Shown here: positions 55,601 through 64,000 of the stretch, in pieces
Numbering within the stretch: position 1 is the first letter of the stretch
How the letters are laid out: each line of letters starts with the position of its first letter
Assembly: GCA_037178625.1 (NCBI GenBank)
Contig: CM074132.1
Coordinates: 2,108,001 to 2,172,000 of the forward strand
DNA: 64,000 nucleotides
Source of the DNA: Skeletonema tropicum
Lineage: Eukaryota; Bacillariophyta; Thalassiosirophyceae; Thalassiosirales; Thalassiosiraceae
Reading direction: 5' to 3'
The notes under the pieces: generated by a model
What the model saw: only the letters and a program-made list of their open reading frames with translations
Told to the model about the DNA's origin: nothing
Database searches by the model: none
Translations under genes and position numbers: made by a program

Positions 55601-56993
55601 ATGGTGGGGCATGACTTTCATGCAGCGCCTTCATCCCCGAAGCCGTACGACGATGCTTATGCGTGGGAGGGCGCATATTAGTAGTATTGTTGCTTTTGAC
55701 TTCAATCGCACCACTACTACCATCCTCCCAATCTCGTACAAATGTCCGAATACCAAATGGATATGGTACTCCTACACCCTCTCCTTCCAATGATATGGCA
55801 ATGGCACATCCATCACCGGATAGTGAACACTGAGTAATGATGGATCCTTGCATGTTATGCGTCCATAATAGGAGTGCCTCGTCAGAAGAATTTGAAAAGT
55901 CAAAAATGGCCATCTGATCCTTGTGAACAATCAACACCCTCTTTGTTGATAATGAAGCACGGACCATCACTCTATATTGACCCTTAATTGAATTCCTCTG
56001 GGGTGATTTGGGTAAAGGTGGCTGTCCATCATTTAGTGGATACACCTGCTGCTGCTGTTGTTGTTGCTGATCCACACTCGAAACTGCACCCAAACTAGAC
56101 ACAGAATTCGAATTATTTGATGCCACGAAAACACTCTGACGATGAAAACATTCCAAATCTTCCACAGTTGCAGAAGATGTAGTTGTCCTACCAGTATCAT
56201 CGCCCGAAGCAGATGATGATGATGGCAATGGAGAATATCCAAATACCATCCTAGTCTCGGCCACACTCCCGGCAACCCAGCGGAATTTTCCATATGCCTC
56301 CTTCATAGGATCCGCCCGAGTAGGATGGAAGGAATGTACATTCCCAATGGAGTCAGCGGCAAATATCCACCCGGTGAGTGGATGGGATGTCAATTCGACA
56401 ATCTTCACTCTTGATTTATAACTGCTGTTGTTGGTGTTGTGGACAAAGTGACATTTTTGAAAGGGCACCCTCGTCCTAGCATGGATTCCAAGTAAATGAC
56501 ATTCCTGATCTTTATCACCGGGGATGGCTGTAAATATAACCTCCATTCCCCTGTAACAAAAGTTTGTAAATAATGCTGGATATTGCTCCTCCTCCACTTC
56601 CTCCTCGTCGTCACTAGAAGTATCATCATCTTCACTATTATCAATGTCACCCTCCACCAAACTCAACGAGGGCGGCGGACGAAGGCCCCTTGTCGATTTA
56701 TGAGGAGGTGTACGCAAAAGATGATTTTTTTTCTGCTGCTGCAGCTGTTGTTTGGACGATGAGGCAAATGCCGCACTAGATCGGCTCCGTTCTCGGACTA
56801 ATTTACTACGGAGATCGCCACCCCCGCCTTTTGCTCCGGTGCTGCTGAAGAGGTTGGAGGAATTATTAGAGGCGTCGCTCCCCAATGAGTCTTTGCGTGA
56901 ATTATTGATAAAGGTGGAGGGGAGGACAGAGGTAGAGGTGGATGTTGTTGTGCCTTCGCCTCCACGAGATGTGGGGCGAAGCGGTGTTGTCAT
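46687..56993 (-). CDS. RAVE/DMX-like giant protein with PDZ, SH2-like and C2-like domains (one frameshift)
   Basis: From the Met at 56993 the protein runs 2995 codons, then continues after a one-base shift near 48020-48040 for up to 448 more. The Ser-rich N-terminus is followed by WD40-like blades (residues about 150-750; for example VKIVELTSHPLTGWIFAADS, LLLTYCSKDCSVRIFSQNSW). Residues about 1063-1160 are a PDZ domain (FGLGLRLEAQ ... AITLGDELIAVNDVILEGY). Residues about 1800-1950 match the Rav1/DMX C-terminal region: GEKFSWDTARSVGLPFWLRS, DTRSVMDCALYYIAMRNMKK, NAYSLLRKRKYASAASFFLL, and DTPLAFFIARLIENA. Residues about 2160-2396 hold ten SIFDSFD repeats. Residues about 2679-2812 look like SH2 (GWEFLVDCRRDEATEML, GQFLIRPHTQDPGVFTLSFR, VQHAIVRLTDSGFRCG, FVTLVKLLHA), with a 45-residue insertion. 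The last part has a C2-like segment (RFLALLQVELLDLKNVTSPS, ARIRISLRFELMCVE). Rav1/DMXL proteins assemble the V-ATPase, which would fit a vesicle-membrane location. No intron is needed across 10 kb. Confidence 0.82.
49800..50515 (-). repeat. 75-bp repeats encoding ten SIFDSFD motifs
   Basis: Inside the giant gene, ten copies of a sequence encoding SIFDSFD occur. Eight are spaced by 75 bp or close to it, in units SSSIFDSFDAAPQKPKPAPK followed by QAAEM; the two outermost toward the N-terminus (reading D-T-A-P and D-P-A-P after FDSF) are less regular. One unit differs (PKPAQKQTGEV). The repeat length of 25 codons and the near-identical DNA point to recent slippage or unequal exchange. The DSF inside FDSFD matches the DxF motif bound by the AP-2 alpha appendage. 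Confidence 0.9.
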
Positions 56994-57516
56994 TATTATT
57001 TTGTAGGCGGTGACTGAATAGTAGTTGGAATTTATATTGAGGAAGAAATAATTTTATTATTGCAGTGCCCCCGTCTGATGGAGCTGTGATGGTAAGGGCC
57101 ACTCTACTACTTCTCAATTGACGAGATGATTACCATCTTCTACATACTAGATACCAATCCACCGCCGTTGACATCTTTTGACAACATCGTCATCGTTAGT
57201 TGGATTTTCATTGGATTTTTTCTCCAGCAAAAGACATTTCCTATCCTGTAATTAATCTGATGTTTATTGACACACCTCAATGCGTCACATCCATCACATA
57301 AATCAAACGACTAACGACAAACGACACCATCTCCATGATGGAATGATCAAGTAGGAGCAGTAGTAAGCAATTTATGTATTGTACGTAGAATTGCTTTGAG
57401 CCTCCCTCTCTCTTTCTCTAGACAGGCCCACTTTCCTTGAAGCCTTCATCGTAACAGCGCTGCACTTCGAACCATACCACCTACATCAGACATCAAACTA
57501 CCGCAAGCGCAACAAA
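56994..57516. promoter_or_regulatory. Divergent promoter region, RAVE/DMX-like / PRMT7
   Basis: 523 bp between head-to-head starts at 56993 and 57517. It holds no gene. A CTCTCTCTTTCTCTAG tract lies at 57407-57422. Both promoters must be here. Confidence 0.45.
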
Positions 57517-58418
57517 ATGTCAACCGACCCACAAGAGATTATCGCTCAAGCCATCCAATCAGCTCGATACAACGAGGCAGTTGTAGTAACAATCAAGAAT
57601 AATGATGGTGTTAATGCAGACAGCAATGAAGAAAAACAACAGGAGCAACAACCAAGAGAAATCGTCCTAGTAGCATGTCTTGACTCTGAAAATGGTGGTA
57701 TCATTTGGAAAGATGCTGCTACCGCCACATCATCATCCCCATCTACCTCAACAACAGCCGCACACAACGATGACGTGGGTATAGTCCGACATTTACGAAC
57801 AAAACGATGGGCACTACCAATGCTAAATGATCATCGGCGTAATGAATTGTACAATGCGGCTATCCGATCGGCTTGTCGGCAGAAAGTTGCAGAGAAAAAT
57901 AGTAGTAGAAAAAACAACAAACAGGATGACGATGCTGCATCAAATGATGATTATGATGATACTGTCGTGCGTATACTCGATATTGGATCGGGGAGCGGAT
58001 TACTTGCCATGATGGGTGCAAAGTATACTTTGGATGCAATACAAGAAACAGACGATGATGACGACGAAGAAACACCAGCAACAAATAACAAGAATGTGAA
58101 AAATGTGCGTGTGACGTCTGTAGAAATGGCTTCTGCAATGGCAAGATTGGCAAGAATGACAATCCAAGCAAATGATTTGGATGAGAATATCCAAGTGGTC
58201 GAAAAGCACTCCATGGATGAGAACTTTACCTTGGATCAAACGGCGGACATTTGCACGTCCGAACTGTTGGAATCAGGATTGTTGGGTGAAGGTGTCCTTC
58301 CCTCCATACGAGATGCTTGGTCACGACATTTGAAGGAGGATGCTATCGTGATTCCACGTAGAGCTAGAGTGTTTGCTGTACTTGTGGAAGGCTTGCCATC
58401 AGATGATACAGACAAGAC

Positions 58419-58468
<50 letters not shown>

Positions 58469-60262
58469 CAGCTACTGACTTTTTCGGACCAGACTTGGAA
58501 TCTTTTCGACAAGCATCTGGTGGAGTATGCCTTTCTACATCACCAAACAACGCAAGTCCCTTGTTGGGACGTCAAGATCAAGGTGGAAAAACTGTGATCG
58601 AGAACAATACCGAAGGTATATTGGTGTCGCTGCATGCAAGCTCATTGCTAGATGAGAATTACAATGAACCACTGTCGAATGGTTTGACAGATTATAATGA
58701 ATACAAAATCATTCCACAAACACAGAAAAAAAGCGACGATTCTCCGAAGCACCGACGTATTCGTGCACTTAGTCAACCACAATCGGTATTAGACTTTGAT
58801 TTTGCATCTGGACTGGAAGCACTGCCTCCTCCAACCGGCGGCTCCGTTTCGAAACAGATAATGGCTACTAGCAATGGCAACTGCAATGGAGTTCTATTCT
58901 GGTGGGAGCTGGATTTGGGAGACTCTGCCGATTCCACGTATTCTACCAAGCCAATTGGGTTCTTTGGTGATTCGGATGATAGTAACAACTGGCAAGATCA
59001 CTGGCAGCAGAATCTCTTTTTATTTGGTGATACACAAGTTAGGAAAGTGACTGGGGGGCACCCAGTTGAAATTAATGTGTCACATGATGATACTTCGATT
59101 TCATTTGCCATCACAAACATTCAAAATCCTAGTCAGATGGACACTTCGAGACCAGCCCAGCGACGTAGGCTGAATCAAGAAGAGTGTACCATGAATCGTT
59201 GCATATCATCGACGCGTGCTCTTCAGCTAAATGATACGTCGCGAATACGGACACTTCGTGATGCCATTCATTATGCATTAGAGACGAAAGGAATGGATGC
59301 TCCATTGTTAGATTTATCTGACATGGGCATTTGTGCATTGATTGCAGCAGCCGCTGGAGCAACCCGAGTTACATCCCTTGAAAGCAGGTGAGTTTCTTCT
59401 TACAAGATATAAATTTCATTATGTATTATGTCACGATTCGTGTGCTCATTACATTCGCAGTTCGGGAGGAATACCAACCTTGGCCGCAACAATTGCTCAA
59501 ATTGGGAATAACTTCGGTATTCAGATTATTCAAGCACAGGCAGAACACGTCACAAACTCTTACATTTTAGGGGAGATAGCAGAGATAGTTGCAGCTGAGC
59601 CCTATTATGAAATGCTCGAAGGATGGAGCCTGCAAGAAGCACTAAATTATTATCATCTGGTCCGCTCAATGAAACAAAGAGGGCTTATATCACCTACTTC
59701 ATTTTCTGTCCCGTCGGTGGCGGTTCTAATGGCGGTAGTGGTCGAGTTTGAAGATTTTTCCAATGCCTACGGACAAGTCGGCGATTCAGAAGAAAAGGTT
59801 TTAGGCTGCTTTGACCACACCCCTGTCAACTTCTTTGGAAATCTTTATCATACCTACGACGTGTCATTACCTGTTTCTGAGTACAAATACAAAGCTCTTT
59901 CAGACCCATTTTGTGTGGCAAAACTGTTGTACGACGAAGTAAAGATGGAAACTGCGGACGAAAAAGACGGGGCAAGTGGGAAAATTACAAGGCCTGGCAA
60001 TTGTCAGGGAGTCATCTTGTATGTGGACTATCTCTGCAGGGTATCAAAGGCGACAGCGTCTCATCAAAAAGATGGAGTGCATTATGCTACTATAACAACT
60101 TCATCTGCATCTCATCGTCAAATCGTGAGAAAATTACAATCTTGCTCCGTCGTAAGAGAGACAGATGTGCAAAAAGGAGTAAAGTGTTTCTGCAAGGCAT
60201 CTTTCGAAGATGACATAGACGGCATTGAAGATCATAATTTTGAGTTCAAAATTGTGAAGTAG
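57517..60262 (+). CDS. PRMT7: PRMT7-like tandem protein arginine methyltransferase
   Basis: Exon 1 is 57517-59387 and exon 2 59461-60262, separated by a 73-bp intron (GTGAGT...TTCGCAG). The join reads TSLES-SSGGIPTL and the product has 890 residues. PRMT7 monomethylates arginines with S-adenosylmethionine. The first Rossmann domain has RHLRTKRWALPMLNDHRRN and RILDIGSGSGLLAMMGAK (SAM motif I), then VTSVEMASAMA. SELLESGLLGEGVLPS is the double-E loop, with the PRMT7-type LLGEG. A second pseudo-methyltransferase half is marked by LLDLSDMGICALIAAAAGAT and ends in a beta-barrel-like domain (VAVLMAVVVEFEDF, LGCFDHTPVNFFGN). A run of 16 or so Asn residues (from an AAC repeat at about 58419-58468) is inserted after residue 300, along with other acidic insertions. 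Location is nuclear or cytoplasmic by family. The start is the first Met with a good leader. Confidence 0.88.
58419..58468 (+). repeat. AAC microsatellite inside PRMT7
   Basis: About 16-17 AAC triplets encode a polyasparagine run. Slippage would change the number without shifting the frame. The run lies between the first methyltransferase half and the FFGPDLESFRQ segment, probably in a surface loop. Confidence 0.9.
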
Positions 60263-60584
60263 ATTCAGATAGTGCGTGTTACCTACCCTGGTTAGATTGT
60301 ATACATTTTCATTCCCACTTAGACCCTCATTTTCCATTTTTGCCTCTTCCGAAGAAAATTTAAATTTTCCCACTTCGATATTCACTCTCTCGACCTGGTC
60401 GTTGTCGGAGTGTTTGAGTAGATTAGTGGCATCAAGCTTCGTGGCAACTTCGCTTATCAGCACATCGATCTGCCCAATCCGCTGTTTTCCCATCCTAGGC
60501 TTGGTGGCAACTGAAACTAGCACTCGATCTACCCAATCCTCTCCGCTGCTTTCCCATCCGCATTGCCTCAGTCTGATTAGCAAC
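60263..60584. other. Leader region of the coiled-coil gene
   Basis: About 320 bp between PRMT7 and the Met at 60585. The frame is open here from an ATG at 60276, but the sequence (MLPTLVRLYTFSFPLRPSFS) looks unstructured and low in charged residues, so I treat it as 5' leader. Confidence 0.4.
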
Positions 60585-62693
60585 ATGGAAGGCACTATTA
60601 TTGAAAATCTCAAAGGCAGACTTTCCAGGCGCAACGATCTGCTCGATATTATAAGAAAGGCTTACCATCGTGATGTCCTCTCCATCAAACAGTACCTCCT
60701 CGAAAACGAAAAAGAGGACAACTCTGCTCTATCTTCATTGCCATCCATCGATTTGCGGGGCTTTCACCTCTTTGCCCCTCATGAATGCGAACTTAGAGTC
60801 AGACCTTGCGAGACTTGCGGTGGCCAACTCGAAATCATTCACCGTGAAAGTAGCCGTATTGTCCAGTACAAGTATGCAATACAGCAAATGGAAGAGAAAG
60901 AGATCGATCTGCGGATTGAAATGATAGATGCCAAATCTCAGGCGAAGAAAGATCGGGATCGACTGGTTGAAGAAATGCAAAGGGGTCAGAATGAGCGTGA
61001 TGTGTTGGGAAATCAGATAGAATATTTGAAATCGCAGCTATCCAATTGCAATGCTGAAATTGAGCGTCTAAAAGAAGACAAGGCCCATCTCGAGCTTACA
61101 CTAGAACAGCAGCAGCCAATCATCTCGGATCACCAACGATTAGTAGTTGAGTTACAAAAGGAAAGGGAAGAATCGCGAAGATTGGAGGCAAATTACCTTG
61201 AAAAGAAGGAAACAGCTGACGAATTTCAGCAAAAACATTCTTTTGTAGTAGAAGAGCTACGAAATCAGACGAGTCAGAATGAGCAGCTACAGTTGGATTT
61301 GCATCAAGAGCGGCTTCGATGCAAAATCAGTGAGGACCTTGCTTCTAAATTGAAGAAAGAGTTATTTGAGAGTCAATGCAAAGAGAAGGAACATGTTGCT
61401 TGCCTGCAACAAGCACAAGGTACAATTGATGAACTCAAATCAATTCTTGCGCATGATCGTGACAAAATGAGCAGTGAAATTCACGATATTGAGATCAAGA
61501 ACAAGAAATTGACAGCTAGGGTCAATGAACTCGATGAACTAACAAGATGCAAATCTTCAGAAGCCGACTACTACTGTCTGCGGATCAAGGGCATACTAGA
61601 AGAAGCAAGAGATAGAGGATCGATTTCGCTCATCCCCAGCACTGTCGAAGATCAACTGTCAGCAGCAGCAGAGATTATCCGTGACCATGAGACGTTAAGG
61701 CAGGAGACAAGAGCTCTCTCACAGCTCCTAACCAGCTGCATCAGAACGGTCTACGAAAGCTGCATCGCCCAAGAAAAGATACTGAGAGCCAATGACTCAG
61801 GGCTGCTCAGAAATGTGCAGATACAAGTGTTGTTAGATGCACCCAACAAAACTTGGCAACTCGTCATGAGAAATCTAGAAAACGAAGACACAGCCAAAAC
61901 AGAAGCAATAGATTGGCAATCTATCATCAACAGTGATGAGGACCGAACTTTTGTTTTGTCGAGCCTTCACAACAGGCAGCAAATTGGACAGTTCAGCCTC
62001 GACAAAGCGTTTGAGAAAGAACGCAAGCGTCATGATAGAATCTTGAGCAAATGCCAATACGAACATGAGAAAGAGTCCACGGAACTCCGACGCAAGATCA
62101 AGGAGCTTGAGCGGCAATTCACTGAATCCACCACTTTGATTCGGAAATACGAGCAGAAGATGATCAAACTTCAGGAGAAGCATGCATTGGGTGTTGTACC
62201 GTTATTAACTTCAGCTCAAGATCTTCTGCTTCAGGTTAGAAAGGAGGTACAGCAAGAGGAGGAAAATACATTCAACAAGCTGAGGGAAGACTTTTTTCAT
62301 TTACGAGGAGTAACAATGAACTTGCTCGATAATTTACGGGTGTCAAGGGGGAAAATTGCACACCTCAATACGACTCTACGTTCTCGTGATGATGACATTT
62401 CAGCAAGAGATGCTGCAATCGTCCATTTCGAGGAGATGTTAACGAAGATTACTCATAAATACGCCGAAGCAGAGCGGAATCGCTACAAAGTGACGCTAGA
62501 AAAGTCGGTTCAAGCATCAGTGAAAGTCAAAGAAGCATCAACTTTTGATGATTTCTTGAGACTTCCGCTCGACAAGCGGTCCGAAAACAACCCACCACAA
62601 CAGCATGATCACGCGTTGCTGCCAGGAAGGATCTTCCAGATGCGAGACAACATCGGGAAGATCCAATTTCGAAGGGCTCTTGATAAGTTGTAA
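60585..62693 (+). CDS. Long coiled-coil protein of unknown function
   Basis: 702 residues from the Met at 60585 (MEGTIIENLKGRLSRRNDLL). Residues about 1-110 look globular and include a CETCGG motif (RVRPCETCGGQLEIIHRESS). From about residue 115 to 590 the sequence is almost all heptad-type helical: QQMEEKEIDLRIEM, KEKEHVACLQQAQGTIDELK, and RKIKELERQFTESTTLIRKY. It reads as a long parallel coiled coil, with a less regular stretch at about 350-450 (ELTRCKSSEADYYCLRIKGI, SIISN-type segments). The C-terminal part is basic (RIFQMRDNIGKIQFRRALDK). Coiled-coil proteins of this size are common at centrosomes, basal bodies and cilia. PACRG in the same window makes a ciliary role conceivable, but I cannot name a family. 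A golgin or cytoskeletal protein is equally possible. There is no intron. Confidence 0.6.
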   Translation: MEGTIIENLKGRLSRRNDLLDIIRKAYHRDVLSIKQYLLENEKEDNSALSSLPSIDLRGFHLFAPHECELRVRPCETCGGQLEIIHRESSRIVQYKYAIQQMEEKEIDLRIEMIDAKSQAKKDRDRLVEEMQRGQNERDVLGNQIEYLKSQLSNCNAEIERLKEDKAHLELTLEQQQPIISDHQRLVVELQKEREESRRLEANYLEKKETADEFQQKHSFVVEELRNQTSQNEQLQLDLHQERLRCKISEDLASKLKKELFESQCKEKEHVACLQQAQGTIDELKSILAHDRDKMSSEIHDIEIKNKKLTARVNELDELTRCKSSEADYYCLRIKGILEEARDRGSISLIPSTVEDQLSAAAEIIRDHETLRQETRALSQLLTSCIRTVYESCIAQEKILRANDSGLLRNVQIQVLLDAPNKTWQLVMRNLENEDTAKTEAIDWQSIINSDEDRTFVLSSLHNRQQIGQFSLDKAFEKERKRHDRILSKCQYEHEKESTELRRKIKELERQFTESTTLIRKYEQKMIKLQEKHALGVVPLLTSAQDLLLQVRKEVQQEEENTFNKLREDFFHLRGVTMNLLDNLRVSRGKIAHLNTTLRSRDDDISARDAAIVHFEEMLTKITHKYAEAERNRYKVTLEKSVQASVKVKEASTFDDFLRLPLDKRSENNPPQQHDHALLPGRIFQMRDNIGKIQFRRALDKL

Positions 62694-62749
62694 CTTTACT
62701 GTTTATTCCACACTATGTTCAATCCATCAAAGGTCAAAATAATGGAAAG

Positions 62750-63044
62750 CTAATTGTAGTTACGTCTGCCTAAGTGTCCAGCACATTCCTCCTGCTCCCT
62801 GAGGAGCCTTGGTGCAGCCAGGATGCGAGCATTCCCTCCTCTTCCGCTGTCCACCGTGTGCCGAGCACATTCCTCCTGCTCCCACAGGAGCCTTGGTGCA
62901 GCCAGGTACATTGTATTCCGCCCTCTTCTTCTTCCTCGTACACTTTGGCTCACTCACATCATTAGGCACATTATCACGAACAACATCATCAGACTCGTCA
63001 TCTGTCTTCTTTCGCTTTCCTCGCGCGTTTCTCATTGCAGCCAT
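62750..63044 (-). CDS. Small basic protein with Cys/His repeats of the WRKY19-like type, frameshift near the end
   Basis: The protein starts MAAMRNARGKRKKTDDESD and has a Lys/Arg-rich nuclear-type segment. Two copies of a Cys repeat follow: YNVPGCTKAPVGAGGMCSAH, then ECSHPGCTKAPQGAGGMC. The pattern C-x4-C-x8-C-x2-H, with GGxC and HG, belongs to repeats found in many stramenopile proteins and in plant WRKY19-type proteins. The second copy should end in HGGR or similar. In the reading frame it ends TLRQT after GGMCW, while the neighbouring frame continues GHLGRRNYN. One extra base near 62776-62790 explains this, so the gene either has a frameshift or a shortened end. About 97 residues after correction. 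The function is unknown; nucleic-acid binding is possible. Confidence 0.6.
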
Positions 63045-64000
63045 ATTCTCTTTCTTTTCCTAAACACTCTTTGACTCCCAAGAATTCTTTCCCATATTTG
63101 AATTGATGTGAAAGCAGGTAACTTCATGAGGGTGTGTAGGTACAAGATAGTGCCCACTCCACTCTCTGTAGTGGAACATGTTCAAAGGCCGCTTATAGCC
63201 GAATAACTGAACAAGAGCTCTCATCAGAGGATGCGGAGTATGCAGGACTATGCGCCACTAACTCCCATAGAGGAAGCGACAACGCACGGACTAGGGGGTG
63301 CGAAAGTAGGACGTTAATTCGCCCTTCGTTGCACACATGGAGACGACAATGTGCCCGGACCCATGCGAGCCCACTTCTTTTCACCTGAGTTTTCGGAACC
63401 CTCTCCCCTACTCGATGAGTGTATGGCATCACGATAGGTGCAGCAATCCCCAGAACTCCCCATCGAAGAATTTATACCCCATGCGGCGTGTAGGACGTGC
63501 AGAGGAAGGAAAGGGCTCTTGGGGACAGCAAGGAGGAACCAATCTTGATTAATAATTGGCTGTCTCGGTAACAAACTTTCGTATTGAGTTTCCACGTGAG
63601 GAGGATCCGTGACCAGGGGGACGTATTGCTCATCCTGGCTCGAACAACATCCTCAAATAGCCGGCTGTCGTCAAACCAACAATTCGTCAACACTACCGAT
63701 TCCACCGCGATAGAAATGATCTACTTCTTCCTACCCCTTCTCTACCAAAGCCATCGCTGTATTTATCTTTGTTGCCCCATTGCCTAAGTCTCTAATGCAG
63801 GTCCCTTTCAATTTTAGATGTCCAAGAGATAGAACGTAGGAGTATCAGACTATGTATCAACACATCATCGTTGCACGGATGATCAAGGGCTAAGTCTCGC
63901 CCCCTCAACTCATCATCCTCCGCGTAACATAGTCTATTCCTCCAGAAATAAAGAGTCCCAGAAATAAAGAGTCCTACACTCACAACAACATGAAACGTTG
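63045..64000. other. Right-end region, no gene recognised
   Basis: About 950 bp to the window edge with short frames only. It should include the promoter of the gene starting at 63044. At 63940-63972 there is a short duplicate, CCAGAAATAAAGAGTC repeated within about 20 bases. No RNA gene or repeat family is apparent. Confidence 0.5.

Overview
The window is nuclear DNA of a stramenopile alga, most likely a centric diatom. Introns are short GT-AG introns of 73 to 132 bp. The proteins are eukaryotic: a Pol I subunit, an SHPRH-type SNF2 ligase, PRMT7, a RAVE/DMX protein, a TLDc protein and a MYND-RING-Sel1 protein. There are secreted Pro-Thr-rich and Lys-Ser-rich proteins of the kind found in silica cell walls. 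A PACRG gene for the ciliary axoneme fits an alga with flagellated male gametes, which centric diatoms have and raphid pennates lack. Genus and species cannot be settled from the sequence alone.

Layout. 1-9.7 kb holds secreted proteins: a partial acidic/Lys-rich one at the left edge, then a divergent pair of paralogues with tandem DUF1349/LamG-like beta-sandwich domains. 9.8-16.9 kb holds an HMCES/SRAP abasic-site shield protein with a ubiquitin-binding-type zinc finger, a TauE/SafE membrane transporter and an organelle-type UvrD/PcrA helicase. 17-25 kb holds a C3orf33-like nuclease-fold membrane protein, PACRG and the SHPRH-like SNF2/RING protein. 25.4-33.5 kb holds a 2OG-oxygenase-like secreted protein, RPA43, a broken MYND-RING-Sel1 gene flanked by decayed repeats, and a TLDc protein. 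33.5-38 kb holds a silaffin-like cell-wall candidate, a 522-bp MITE with perfect 30-bp inverted repeats, and a cytochrome b5/FAD-oxidoreductase fusion. 38.3-46.5 kb is an array of six almost identical 1.38-kb units, each with a complete 251-aa PDZ-protein gene. 46.7-57 kb is one giant RAVE/DMX-like gene whose protein also carries a PDZ domain, ten SIFDSFD repeats, an SH2-like domain and a C2-like domain. 57.5-63 kb holds PRMT7, a coiled-coil protein and a small cysteine-repeat protein. The last 1 kb looks empty.

Themes. Genome maintenance genes recur (HMCES, UvrD, SHPRH, a nuclease-fold protein). Two V-ATPase-related genes (TLDc and RAVE/DMX) lie 13 kb apart. This is gene order in a eukaryote, so shared function is not implied. 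At least eight genes carry one or two small indels or in-frame breaks, while other long frames (4.5 kb and 9 kb) are open. Each break could be a real mutation or an assembly error.

The most notable items are the PDZ-gene tandem array, the multi-domain RAVE/DMX protein, the silaffin-like protein, and the SHPRH gene that has lost the core of its RING finger.
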